A DNA stretch of 64,000 nucleotides from Corylus avellana (taxonomy: Eukaryota > Streptophyta > Magnoliopsida > Fagales > Betulaceae). A program made the position numbers and the translations under genes. The stretch is from NCBI RefSeq assembly GCF_901000735.1, contig NC_081550.1, forward strand, positions 12,887,377-12,951,376, written 5' to 3'. A model generated the notes under the pieces. The model had not been told where the DNA came from and did no database searches. It saw only the letters and a program-made list of their open reading frames with translations. Of the stretch, positions 22,079-33,959 are shown in pieces. Positions within the stretch are counted from its first letter, which is position 1. Each line of letters opens with the position of its first letter.

Positions 22079-23335
22079 TGCTAAAATATTCATATTTTTA
22101 TCCCTTAACTTACATGTTTTAATCCTGTAGTTTTAGTTAATTTATGCTATTTTAGTTCCTTTATGTGTTTTCCATGCTTTTGTAGGCTTTTGGAAGAAAA
22201 TGACGTAAATCTGGAAGATTTGGGCTCAAAAATAAAATTTTTGAAAAGTTGAAAGCTGTAGTGACTCCATTGCGGAGACCCGCAACAGCTAATCGCCATT
22301 ACGGGTTGCATCGAAGTGCACCCGCGGTAATCGGAGAACAATGAGCTGCGGCCAGACTCCTTTTCCTTCATATTAGGGTTTTCCAAGTCCCACTTGTAAT
22401 AGAACTAAACCCTATGAATTTTCTAGGTTTACTAATGTGTCAAGGATTTCTAAAAGCCTATAAATAAACCTCTAAACCTTGAGAATAATCGTCCTTGAAT
22501 AGACACAACTTTGGGGAGAGGAATTGGAGGCTACTTCTAGGAGTGGTTTTCGGTTCTTTCGTTTCCCTTTATTTTAATTATGTGTAACTAATTACTTTAG
22601 TAGGGCTAGATTGAAGCCCTAATTATGTTTCTTTAATATATCAATATTGGCACCTTTGTGATAATCATATTGTGATGCTTAACTTTATTAATTCCTGTTT
22701 TATTAAATTCCTCATATGTGTGTGATTGACCATTATATGCATGTGGTATGGATTAATTATTTAAGTCAATTTAGATGATCAAGTCCTGGACTTAATAAAG
22801 TGACAAAAGAATTTCTTCACGGGTTTTTGGGTTAATCAACATAGAAAATCGGGAGTATACACCCATGCCCTAAGCTCCATGTGTTTGTCGATTTCCATAG
22901 ATTTATGCTTTCTTAAAGAACAACTTAGTTTACACCTATGCTAAATCCTTTAAGAAAGAAAAGAGTTAGAGTATACACTCATGCCTAATTCGTTGCTTAG
23001 GAAGGTCAATAGCTTAAGGAGTAGAAACCCATACCCATAGGTTGGCAAACTTTAGGTATTCATAATATGATTGGAACATTGGCATACTGTTATATTATTG
23101 AGCATGATTAGTGGTGGATATCAAAGCCCTACCTTTTATTTATCTTTATTTCTTTTCAATATATCAATATCAATTTAGTGACAACTTTGATATTTTAATC
23201 AATTCTAAGCGAAATTAACAATCTTCGTGGGAATGATCTCGTACTTGCACCCTATACTGCTGTTTTTATCTTGTGCACTTGCGAGTAAAACGTACTAATT
23301 ATTTTATATTAATTTAGGTAGTATTTGGCACAACA
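22079..23335 (+). mobile_element. Family C LTR, diverged and 5'-altered
   Basis: From TGCTAAAATATTCATATTTTT it follows the family C layout (TATAAATAAACC near 22461, four GTATACACCCATGC-like words at 22855-23035, final segment ending TTTGGCACAACA at 23335). The first bases of the normal start TGTTAAGTGCC are altered or lost, and no duplication of the right flank ATAGT is found on the left. In the cassette slot it carries ACCCGCAACAGC and GCACCCGCGGTAATCGG words instead of CGATCGAGCGCAC. It directly abuts Copia reverse transcriptase sequence. Confidence 0.8.
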
Positions 23336-24280
23336 ATAGTGTTTGGAGCTACAGTTGGCTCTCACTCTCACTCTTTCATTGAGAAAATGAAAAAAATGTT
23401 TGATATGAGCATGATTGAGGAGCTATCATATTTTCTTGGTCTACAAGTTCAACAATCAGACCGGGGAATGTTTGTCTTTTAGACCAAATATGCCAAGGAC
23501 CTTGTGAAAATATTTGGTCTTGATGGAAAGAGTCACGTTCGGACCCCAATGAGCATTGATGTAAAACTTTTAGCAGATCTCACTGGAAAAAGTGTTGAGG
23601 AAACACTTTACAGAAGTATGATAAGAAGTCTTATGTACCTCACTGTAATCAGATCTGACATCTCCTTCAGTGTTGGTGTGTGTGCTCGGTTTCAAGCCAA
23701 TCCTAAGGAATCACATTTAACTGTTGTCAAACGCATCATCTGTTATGTTAATGGTATTGTGAATTATGGGATTTGGTATTCCAGGAACACCAACCTAAAC
23801 TTGGCAGGTTACTCTGATGCTGACTGGGCGGGTTGTGCTAATGATAGAAAGAGTACCTTAGGTGGATGCTTTTATGTGGGAACCACTCTGGTGGCTTGGC
23901 TAAGCAAGAAACAAAACTTTATATCTTTCTCCACAGTAGAAGCTGAGTACATTGCTGCTTGAAGTTGCTGCACAAAACTCCTATGGATGAAGAAGCTTTT
24001 GGCCGACTATGGCCTTGATCAAGAGAAAATGGTGGTGTTTTGTGACAATCGGAGTGCAATTAATATTTCCAAGAATCATGTTCAACACTCTTGTACTAAA
24101 CACATTGACATCAAGTATCATTTCATTCATGATTTGGTTGAAACTAATGTTATCACTCTTGATCATGTTACTACAGAACGATAATTGGCAGATTTATTCA
24201 CTAAACTTTTGGATGTGTCTCGGTTTGAGTTTCTTCACTCGGCTATTGGTATTTGTGAACAGCCTGAAATGGCTTGAATG
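23336..24280 (+). pseudogene. Copia pol remnant: end of reverse transcriptase and RNase H
   Basis: This is the C-terminal part of a Ty1/copia polyprotein, which copies the element's RNA into DNA. The visible reading begins VFGATVG, just past the catalytic YVDD motif, which has been lost. It continues SYFLGLQVQQ and LYRSMIRSLMYL, then RNase H with its acidic residues in AGYSDADWAGC, TVEAEYIAA and CDNRSAINIS, and HIDIKYHFI. One frame runs throughout but is broken by stops at 23480-23482 (TAG), 23960-23962 (TGA) and 24182-24184 (TAA). Two of these look like CAG/CAA codons changed by C to T. The wording suggests the SIRE/Maximus lineage. Upstream pol and the 5' LTR are absent. Confidence 0.9.
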
Positions 24281-24421
24281 GGTTTCAAGGAAGGTCAGTG
24301 TTGTATATATTTTTTTGTTGTTTCCTTATTTTTTTTTGTTACATGTGTTGTTGGGAGTCCTTTTCGTACTTTATTCTGAGGTGGTTTGTTGTTATATTCT
24401 CGTATGGATGTATTCTCCACA
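24281..24421 (+). other. Copia post-pol region, left part
   Basis: T-rich noncoding DNA after the last RNase H residues, ending in the target duplication CCACA (24417-24421). It continues at 35409 once the inserted Athila-like element is removed. Confidence 0.65.
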
Positions 24422-25710
24422 TGTTAGGTGCCAAAATATTCATATTTTAGCCCTTAACTTTTATGTGTTAATTCCTTGGTTTTGTTAGTTTATGCTATTT
24501 TAGTTCTTTTATCTGTTTTCTTTGTTTATGTTGGCTTTTGGAAGAAAAGGAAGCAAATTGGAAGTATTGGGCTTAAAGAGCAAATTTAGGAAAAGCTGGA
24601 GGCTCTGGTAGTGCGATCGAGCGCACTACAAGCAAAAGGACCAGACAAGGGTAGCCTTGCGCTTGTGTGCACACAAGGAGATCGATCGTAGAGGTGCGAT
24701 CGAGCGCACACAGGCTGCAATCGAGCACACGAGAATTCCAGAAGCTGCGGCTAGACCTATATTGCTTTCCATATTAGGGTTTTTGTAAACCTAGTTGCAC
24801 TAGGACTAAACCCTACGATTTTACTAGGGTTTCTAGGTTTTCTAGAGTATTCCTAAGCCTATAAATATGACCAGTAAACCTTTAGAATAATGATCCTTGA
24901 ATACACAATTTGAAGGAGACAACTTTGGGGAGAGGAATTGGAGGCTACTTCAATGAGTCATTTTTGGTTCTTTATTTCCTTTTTCTTTTTAGTTTTATTT
25001 TAATTATGTGTAACTAACTCTTTAGTAGGGCTAGATTGAAGCCCTAATTATGTTTATTTAATATTTCAATATTGGCGCTTTTGTGATAATCATATTGTGA
25101 TGCTTAACTTGATTAATTCCTGTTTTATTTCTCATATGTGTGTGATTGACCATTATATGCATGTGGTATGGATTAGTTAATTAAATCAATTTGGATGACC
25201 AAGTCTTGGGTTTAATAAGAGTAACAAAAGAAATCCACATCGGGTTATTGGGTTAATCAACAAGGAAAACCGGGAGTATTCACCCATGCCCTAGGTTCTG
25301 TGTGTTTGTCGACTTTAATAGATTTATGCTTTCTTAAAGAACAACTTAGTATACACTCATGCTAAATCCTGTGAGAAAGGAAAGAGTTAGAGTATACACC
25401 CGTGCCCTTAGATTGGCAAACATTAGGTATTCATAATATGATTGAATCATTGACATATTGTTATATTATTTGAGCATGATTAGTGGTAGATATCAAAGCC
25501 CTACCTTTATCTTTATCTTTATTTCTTTTTCATATATCATTATTAATTTCATGACAACTTTGATATTTTAATCAATTCTAAATAAAATCAACAATCTCCG
25601 TGGGATCGATCTCGTACTTGCTGCACTATACTACTATTTTGATCTTGTGCACTTACGAGTTAAAATATACTAAATATTATCTATTAATTTAGATAGTATT
25701 TGGCATAACA
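24422..25710 (+). mobile_element. 5' LTR of the Athila-like element
   Basis: TGTTAGGTGCCAAAATATTC to TTTGGCATAACA, 1289 bp. The cassette is at 24598-24735 (GCGATCGAGCGCAC words), the TATA box is CCTATAAATATGACC near 24857, and GTATACACCCATGC-like words lie at 25275-25410. It is about 155 bp shorter than the 3' LTR, which has an extra 76-bp cassette duplication and other indels. Confidence 0.9.
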
Positions 25711-25716
25711 AGTTTT

Positions 25717-25731
25717 TGGCGCCGTTACTAG
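25717..25731 (+). other. Primer-binding site (tRNA-Asp type)
   Basis: TGGCGCCGTTACTAG begins six bases after the 5' LTR, the position and sequence of an Athila-type primer site. Confidence 0.75.
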
Positions 25732-25831
25732 AGATTGTTTGATTTTGTTTGGAATTTTTTTTCCCTTAGTTTATTTTTGTTTTTATTTTTTTTTTTCGAA
25801 GTTTTTCTGTAGTTACTGTTCTACCTCTGGA

Positions 25832-27154
25832 GGTGCGCTCGAGCACCCATTCCTGGGTGATCGAGCACACCAGTGTGATCGAGCATACCTCACGGTGCGA
25901 TCGATTGCACATTTGGACAGCAGCACTGTTACTGCACTAATTATAGATCTGATTTTTTTTTTCTTTTTTTTTTTCATGCTGTTGAGTCTACATCTTCGTA
26001 AGTTTTATTTTTTTATTTTTTATTTTTAATTTTGTTTTTTTATTTTTTATTTTTAATTTTTTAAACTTTTTGTTATTTTATTTTTAATTTCACACATGTG
26101 AGCTGGCATTTCGATGCCCCATGGACCATGTTCATTATGCCATGACCCCCATGTTAGAGAATGTCCTTCAATGTGACAAATTTCCAACAAAATTTTTGGC
26201 CATAAGAACACATCATTCTCTAGACCAAGGAATGACTGCTATTTTGATTCCTATAACCCATCATGGAGCCAATAGTTCAATCTCTCATGGCAAGATCAAG
26301 CTCCCAAAATTCATACTCCACAATCTCATGGACTGCAACATCACTCATATCAGCGATTCTATGATCATGCATATTCCTCTCAATTAGCTCCACAACAGCA
26401 ATATCAGGCTGAACCACCTCCTCTTAAGTTTTCTGAAGAGATGGTAGATATGATGAAGACATTGATTAAGACTCCTCAGAACCTCAAACCGAAAGGCAAT
26501 AGTCTCAAAGAAGAAGAAGCATACCAAGAGGAGCCATCTTCCACCTATTGGCCTCCATAATACCAAGAAGAGGAACCATCTCCATAGTTATATGGTCAAT
26601 CATATTCTTGTCTTAGCCACAGTCTAAGGCAATCCATTTTCGAGATAGTAGCTCATGAAGAGGAACCATCTCCGATATATGATCATTCAGATTCTTCTCT
26701 ACATCAACAATATCAAGAACCACCTCCTCCAAAAAGGTCTGCCTTAAAGAAGCAGTTGCTCCCTTAGAAAAAGAGTATGCTGCCTATAAAGAAGAGGTGT
26801 CAGCTTATCTTAGCCGCATGGAGGAAAGAAAGCGATCATTTGAAAGGATGGAGGCCTCTCGCACACAATCATTTGAACGGACGGAGGCCCACCTAAGCAA
26901 AAATCAGATACACTTAAAGAAGAAGAAAAAGAAGAGTGTCAAGGTCAGTTGGTGGCAAATCCTAATGAGCATTACATGGAGGAAGAGTGCACCTACTATC
27001 ATGAGCAACCTGTCACATTGAGGAGTGAAGAGGTGGTTGAAAATCAATTGGAAGAGGGGAAGGAGGAGCAAACCGAAGTTCCACAGGAGCCACATCAGGA
27101 AAAAAGAAGAGAACACTGAGATTTCTTCAACATTAGCTCTTATTCTTGAAACAC
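25832..27154 (+). pseudogene. Gag-like region of the Athila-like element, 5' part
   Basis: The leader carries a GATCGAGC-type block (25832-25911). The coding-like part starts near 26100 with MPHGPC followed by a short Cys/His cluster (CSLCHDPHVREC) that could be a degenerate zinc knuckle. It runs through Gln/Pro/Glu-rich sequence with YQEEPSS and EEEPSP repeats, and reaches NPNEHYMEEECTYYHEQ near 26960. The same stretch is present in the sister element at 45138-45686. Several in-frame stops and frame changes occur. The frame is interrupted at 27154 by the solo LTR and resumes at 28578. Confidence 0.6.
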
Positions 27155-28572
27155 TGTTGTATGAAATACTACCTAAATTAATAGATAATATTTAGTACGT
27201 TTTACTCGCAAGTGCACAAGATCAAACAATAGTATAGTGCAGCAACTACGAGATCGATCCCACAGAGATTGTTGATTTTGTTTTAGAAGTAATTAAATAC
27301 CAAAATTGTCACGAGATTGATATTGATACTAAGGAAAAGAAATAAAAATAAAGATAAGGTAAAGGTAGGGCTTTGATATCCACCACTAATCATACTTAGA
27401 TAATATAAAAATATGTCAATGATCCAATCATATTATGAATACTTAATGTTTGCCAACCTAAGGGTATAGGTGTTTATTCCTTAAGTTATTGATTTCCCTA
27501 AGCAACGAATTAGGCATGGGTGTCTACTCTAATTCTTTTCTTTCTTAAAAGATTTAGCATGGGTGTCTACTAAGTTGTTCTTTAACAAAGCATAAATTTG
27601 TGGAAATCGACAAACATATGAGGCCTAGGGCATGGGTGTCTACTCCCGGTTCCCCACGTTGATAAACCCAAGAATCCGATGTGGATTTCTTTTGTCACTC
27701 TTATTAAACTCAAGACTCCATCATCCAAATTGATTTAATTAACTAATCCATACCACATGCATATAATGGCCAATCACATACATCAAGAAAACATGAATTA
27801 ATCAAGTTAAGCAATACAATATGATTATCACAAAGACACCAATATTGAAATATTAAATAAACATGATTAGGGCTTCAATCTAGCCCTGCTTAAGAGTTAG
27901 TTACACATAATTAAAATAAAACTAAAAGGAAAAGGGAAAGAAAGAACCGAAAACCGCTCCTAGAAGTAGCCTCCAATTCCATTCCCCAAAGTTGTGTTTA
28001 TTCAAGGATGATCATTCTAAAGGTTTAGAGGTCTTATTTATAGGCTTAGGAATACTCTAGAAGACCTAGAAACCCAAGTAAAATCTTAGGGTTTAGTCCT
28101 AGTGCAACGAGGACTAGAAAAACCCTAATATGGAAAGCAAAGTAAGTCTGGCCGCAGCTTCTAGAATTCTCTAGCGCACGGGTGCGCTCGATCACATCCC
28201 GGGTGCGCTTGATCGCACCTCTGCGATCGATTGTATGTCTTCTGTGCTCGATCGCAATGCGAACGAGTCTTCTCTTGTGCGCACGAGCGCACGCCTTGCA
28301 CTCGTTCATCTAGACGTCTCTGGAAGTGCGCTCGATCGCAAGTCCCTTGCGATCGATTGCACTACCAAAATACTTTTGCTTCTTTCAAATCTTCTAGCTT
28401 TTTTCCAATTTTATCCTTTAAGTTTGATACTTCTAGGAATGCTTTATTTTCTTCCAAAAACCTATAAACCAAAGAAAATACAAAAAAGAAGTAAAATAGC
28501 ACAAACTAACAACACTAAGGAATTAACACATATAAGTTAAGGGCTAAAATATCAATATTTTGGCACTTAACA
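27155..28572 (-). mobile_element. Solo LTR, family C, nested (target duplication AACAC)
   Basis: Minus orientation: TGTTGTATGAAATACTACC at the left, TTTTGGCACTTAACA at the right, 1418 bp, flanked by AACAC at 27150-27154 and 28573-28577. Removing it rejoins the host gag-like frame across the TPRGQE region seen unbroken in the sister element. It carries a rich cassette (28170-28362) with CGATCGATTG and GAGCGCACG words. Confidence 0.95.
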
Positions 28573-28860
28573 AACACCAAGAGGCCAGGAGAGAAGTCTG
28601 TTAGAGCTACCACATGAGCGAATTGAGGACATCAAGATAGAGAAGCTCCCTGAGTTTTCTTCCTACTTCATTCCAGTTCATGATTCCCCACCAGATGAAA
28701 AACTATTTGAGAAAACTCAAAGTGGTCCTCCCTGATCTACAGACATTTGGAAGCATCTTGCAATAGGAAGAATTCATTCCCTTTGGTGCAAGAGAAGGAA
28801 AGATTGGTGCTTCAAGTTTAAAGTGCTACAGTCTGGCTGAAGATGTTAAATTTAGCGCTT
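28573..28860 (+). pseudogene. Gag-like region of the Athila-like element, 3' part
   Basis: Resumes after the nested LTR. It reads as SLLELPHERIEDIKIEKLPEF, then VHDSPPDEK, then WCKRRKDWCFKFKV before a stop near 28840, matching the C-terminal half of the frame at 45138-45686. A TGA near 28734 interrupts it. It is followed by TTATGGGAGGCAACCCAC, a phrase that marks the end of coding in these elements. Function unknown; probably a structural Gag-derived protein. Confidence 0.6.
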
Positions 28861-30213
28861 ATGGGAGGCAACCCACAACATATCCTTTTTATTTTGTTTG
28901 TTTGTTTGTTTTATTTTTATTTTTTATTTTGTTTTTGTTTTCCTTTGTTACTTTAGTGTTTTGCAGAGACAAATGTGCTTCAATTCAAGTTTGGGGGTGT
29001 GCTATGAGCCCTACTATTCCAAACAGTTCGTCCATTGCTTGGGTAATTTCTTTCCATGTTATACGCACATTGGGGACAGTGTGTAATTTAAGTTTAGGGG
29101 TATAGGAGACACTTTACACACACTTTGTCCCATTTTTGAAAAAAAGAAAAAAAATATGCATGTTCATGTTGTCTTAAAATTTTTGTTGATCTTAAAAATT
29201 GTGATTTGATTCTCATTGGTGAGCTTACAATTTTGAACACATGATCTAATGATAGGATTTTTCAGTTTGATTAGTTGATTTTGGCAGTTGAGAATTCACA
29301 TGTTTGATCTGATCTTACATAAGCACATGAGCACATAATTTGTGGGATATGACATGAAAGTCTGATGTGTGTGTTTCTATGTCTTGGGTGAAACTGGATG
29401 ACTTATTAGATGGATACTTTGGCATATATATATATGAAAAAAGAAAAGAAAAGAAAAAAAGCATTGATAAGCTTTTCACTAAGTAATTGGACCTCTTACC
29501 TCAAAGCATTGAGTTTCACGTCAAAAAGTGAAGAATTTTGATTTGGTTAATGTCATGGTTAATTTGGTTTTGTAACCTTTTTGACTTGAGTCAGTAAGTC
29601 CTTAGGGGTGTTTTACACCTAATGCCTTAAAACCATCTGGTTTGGGAGTCATTGGCCTAACATTAGCTACATGGACCAATTAGAAAGCTTAAGGGAACCA
29701 AACATGGCACAGATTGACCAAAAAGAAAAAAAGAAAAAAGAAAAAGTTATGCCATAGATATTTATTTTAATAGGGATTTCAGTGAACTTTGAGATATTGA
29801 GACATTGCACATTGGAAACAATTGGAAGCTTCATATTTGTGTGCTAGTTCACTGTACACTGTTTCGAACTTGTGATGTCTTAGCATGTCTTTTGTAAGTA
29901 ATTAAACTTTAAAGTTCCAATTCATTGTGAAGATGGAGTTTTTCTTTTTAAGCTGGCTAATGAATAGAAATCATGGTTTTGAGTGATACTTAAATTTTTG
30001 GGATAACATGAATTGTGCATGATGTTTGTGGGTAATATTCTTGGAAAACCCTCATGAGACTTCGCTCGTCCTCTAGGAAATTTCTAAGGGTTTAAAAGGC
30101 TTGTTGCATATGCTAAATGCAATCATACATCCCACGAAGATGGATTTATCTTTTTCTTTTCTGTTTTGCCATTTAGTTTTTAGTTTTGTATTGCTAAGGG
30201 ACTAGCAATATGT
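28861..30213 (+). other. 3' noncoding region of the Athila-like element
   Basis: Contains two spaced purine-rich phrases (AAGTTTGGGGGTGTG at 28987 and AAGTTTAGGGGTATAGG at 29090), an (AT)n run at 29423, and A/G-rich runs. Short open frames with Phe-rich translations (28898-29105) are not supported as genes. Confidence 0.7.
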
Positions 30214-30226
30214 AAGTTTGGGGGTG
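30214..30226 (+). other. Polypurine tract, copy 1
   Basis: AAGTTTGGGGGTG directly precedes the LTR start TGTTAAGTGCC at 30227. The second assembled copy is at 33947-33959. Confidence 0.75.
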
Positions 30227-31400
30227 TGTTAAGTGCCAAAATATTCATATTTTAGCCCTTAACTTATATGTGTTAATTCCTTAGTTTTGTTAGTTTATGC
30301 TATTTTAGTTCTTTTATGTGTTTTCTTTGTTTATGTAGGCTTTTGGAAGAAAAAGAAGCAAATTTGGAAGTATTGGGCTTAAAGAGCAAATTTGGGAAAA
30401 GCTGGAAGCTTTGGTAGTGCGATCGATCGCAGGTTCCCTTGCGATCGAGCACACTACAAGCAAAAGGACCAGACAAGTGCAACCTTGCGCTCGTACATAC
30501 ACAAGGAGATCGATCGCAGAGGTGTGATCGAGCGCACATGGGTTGCGATCGAGCGCACCCATGCGCTCGTACATACACAAGGAGATCGATCACTGAGGTG
30601 TGATCGAGTGCACATGGGTTGCGATCGAGCGCACCCATGCGCTAGAGAATTCTAGAAGCTGCGGCCAAACCTATATTGCTTTCCATATTAGGGTTTTTCT
30701 AATCCTAGTTGCCCTAGGACTAAACCCTATGATTTTACTAGGGTTTCTAGGTTTTCTAGAGCATTCCTAAGCCTATAAATATGACCTCTAAACTTTCAGA
30801 ATAATGATCCTTGAATACGCAATTTGAAGGAGACAACTTTGGGGAGAGGAATTGGAGGCCACTTCAAGGAGTCGTTTTTGGTTCTTTCTTTCCCTTTTCT
30901 TTTTAGTTTTATTTTAATTATGTGTAACTAACTCTTTAGTAGGGCTAGATTAAAGCCCTAATTATGTTTATTTAATTGGCGCCTTTGTGATAATCATATT
31001 GTGATGCTTAACTTGATTAATTCCTGTTTTATTGAATTCCTCATATGTGTGTGATTGGCCATTATATGCATGTGGTATGGATTAGTTAATTAAATCAATT
31101 TGGATGACCGAGTCTTGGGTTTTAATAAGAGTAACAAAAGAAATTCACACCGGGTTCTTAGGTTAATCAACATAGAAAACCGGGAGTATACATCAATGCC
31201 CTAGGTTCTGTGTGTTTGTCGATTTCCATAGATTTATGCTTTCTTAAAGAACTACTTAGTATACACCCATGCTAAATCCTTTGAGAAAGAAAAGAGTTAG
31301 AATATACACCCATACCTAATTCGTTGCTTAGGGAAATCTATAGCTTAAGGAGTATACACCCATGCCCTTAGGTTGGCAAACATTAGGTATTAATAATATG
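30227..31400 (+). mobile_element. 3' LTR of the Athila-like element, cut by the gap
   Basis: Matches 33960-35133 with no difference that I could see, and stops at the run of N. It includes a 76-bp tandem duplication in the cassette (units starting at 30487 and 30563, each with GCGCTCGTACATACAC). About 270 bp of the LTR end is missing here and present in the second copy. Confidence 0.9.
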
Positions 31401-31500
31401 NNNNNNNNNNNNNNNNNNNNNNNNNNNNNNNNNNNNNNNNNNNNNNNNNNNNNNNNNNNNNNNNNNNNNNNNNNNNNNNNNNNNNNNNNNNNNNNNNNNN
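31401..31500. other. Assembly gap, exactly 100 N
   Basis: One hundred N, a conventional placeholder for a gap of unknown size. The sequences on its two sides are near-identical 3.6-kb copies, so the gap probably joins two overlapping contigs. Confidence 0.97.
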
Positions 31501-33959
31501 TACATATGAGGAATTCAAGAAAACATGAATTAATCAAGTTAAGCAATACAATATGATTATCACAAAGACACCAATATTGAAATATTAAATAAACATGATT
31601 AGGGCTTCAATCTAGCCCTCCTTAAGAGTTAGTTACACATAATTAAAATAAAACTAAAAGGAAAAGGGAAAGAAAGAACCGAAAACCGCTCCTAGAAGTA
31701 GCCTCCAATTCCACTCCCCAAAGTTGTGTTTATTTAAGGATGATCATTCTAAAGGTTTAGAGGTCTTATTTATAGGCTTAGGAATACTCTAGAAGACCTA
31801 GAAACCCAAGTAAAATCGTAGGGTTTAGTCCTAGTGCAACGAGGACTAGAAAAACCCTAATATGGAAAGCAAAGTAAGTCTGGCCGCAGCTTCTAGAATT
31901 CTCTAGCGCACGGGTGCGCTCGATCACATCCTGTGTGCGCTTGATCGCACCTCTGCGATCGATCGTATGTCTTCTGTGCTCGATCGCAATGCGAATGAGT
32001 CTTCTCTTGTGCGCACGAGCGCACGCCTTGCACTCGTTCATCTAGACGTCTCTGGAAGTGCGCTCGATCGCAAGTCCCCTGCGATCGATTGCACTACCAA
32101 AATACTTTTGCTTCTTTCAAATCTTCTAGCTTTTTTCCAATTTTATCCTTTAAGTTTGATACTTCTAGGAATGCTTTATTTTCTTCCAAAAACCTATAAA
32201 CCAAAGAAAATACAAAAAAGAAGTAAAATAGCACAAACTAACAACACTAAGGAATTAACACATATAAGTTTAAGGGCTAAAATATCAATATTTTGGCACT
32301 TAACAAACACCAAGAGGCCAGGAGAGAAGTCTGTTAGAGCTACCACATGAGCGAATTGAGGACATCAAGATAGAGAAGCTCCCTGAGTTTTCTTCCTACT
32401 TCATTCCAGTTCATGATTCCCCACCAGATGAAAAACTATTTGAGAAAACTCAAAGTGGTCCTCCCTGATCTACAGACATTTGGAAGCATCTTGCAATAGG
32501 AAGAATTCATTCCCTTTGGTGCAAGAGAAGGAAAGATTGGTGCTTCAAGTTTAAAGTGCCACAGTCTGGCTGAAGATGTTAAATTTAGCGCTTATGGGAG
32601 GCAACCCACAACATATCCTTTTTATTTTGTTTGTTTGTTTGTTTTATTTTTATTTTTTATTTTGTTTTTGTTTTCCTTTGTTACTTTAGTGTTTTGCAGA
32701 GACAAATGTGCTTCAATTCAAGTTTGGGGGTGTGCTATGAGCCCTACTATTCCAAACAGTTCGTCCATTGCCTGGGTAATTTCTTTCCATGTTATACGCA
32801 CATTGGGGACAATGTGTAATTTAAGTTTAGGGGTATAGAAGACACTTTACACACACTTTGTCCCATTTTTGAAAAAAAGAAAAAAAATATGCATGTTCAT
32901 GTTGTCTTAAAATTTTTGTTGATCTTAAAAATTGTGATTTGATTCTCATTGGTGAGCTTACAATTTTGAACACATGATCTAATGATAGGATTTTTCAGTT
33001 TGATTAGTTGATTTTGGCAGTTGAGAATTCACATGTTTGATCTGATCTTACATAAGCACATGAGCACATAATTTGTGGGATATGACATGAAAGTCTGATG
33101 TGTGTGTTTCTATGTCTTGGGTGAAACTGGATGACTTATTAGATGGATACTTTGGCATATATATATATGAAAAAAGAAAAGAAAAGAAAAAAAGCATTGA
33201 TAAGCTTTTCACTAAGTAATTGGACCTCTTACCTCAAAGCATTGAGTTTCACGTCAAAAAGTGAAGAATTTTGATTTGGTTAATGTCATGGTTAATTTGG
33301 TTTTGTAACCTTTTTGACTTGAGTCAGTAAGTCCTTAGGGGTGTTTTACACCTAATGCCTTAAAACCATCTGGTTTGGGAGTCATTGGCCTAACATTAGC
33401 TACATGGACCAATTAGAAAGCTTAAGGGAACCAAACATGGCACAGATTGACCAAAAAGAAAAAAAGAAAAAAGAAAAAGTTATGCCATAGATATTTATTT
33501 TAATAGGGATTTCAGTGAACTTTGAGATATTGAGACATTGCACATTGGAAACAATTGGAAGCTTCATATTTGTGTGCTAGTTCACTGTACACTGTTTCGA
33601 ACTTGTGATGTCTTAGCATGTCTTTTGTAAGTAATTAAACTTTAAAGTTCCAATTCATTGTGAAGATGGAGTTTTTCTTTTTAAGCTGGCTAATGAATAG
33701 AAATCATGGTTTTGAGTGATACTTAAATTTTTGGGATAACATGAATTGTGCATGATGTTTGTGGGTAATATTCTTGGAAAACCCTCATGAGACTTCGCTC
33801 GTCCTCTAGGAAATTTCTAAGGGTTTAAAAGGCTTGTTGCATATGCTAAATGCAATCATACATCCCACGAAGATGGATTTATCTTTTTCTTTTCTGTTTT
33901 GCCATTTAGTTTTTAGTTTTGTATTGCTAAGGGACTAGCAATATGTAAGTTTGGGGGTG
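31501..33959 (+). repeat. Second copy of nested LTR end, gag-like 3' part and 3' region
   Basis: Corresponds to 27779-30226. I see roughly a dozen base differences, almost all before about 32845, plus one 1-bp indel near 32270 and a 10-bp block (31506-31515) absent from the left copy. The content is the same: minus-strand family C LTR (to 32305), gag-like 3' end (32306-32593), 3' noncoding region, purine tract (33947-33959). Confidence 0.95.

Noticed and set aside
24009..24488. Hydrophobic 159-residue open frame, possible membrane protein
   Set aside because: It is an alternative frame of the Copia RNase H region and T-rich noncoding DNA after it, and it crosses into the LTR at 24422.
28046..28540. 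Arg/Ala/His-rich open frames within LTR cassettes (also at 30300-30655, 31778-32350, 34033-34388)
   Set aside because: They translate the CGATCGAGCGCAC repeats in LTRs; frames exist on both strands and shift between copies.
31328..31556. Open frames running through the N gap
   Set aside because: They consist largely of unknown residues and LTR sequence.
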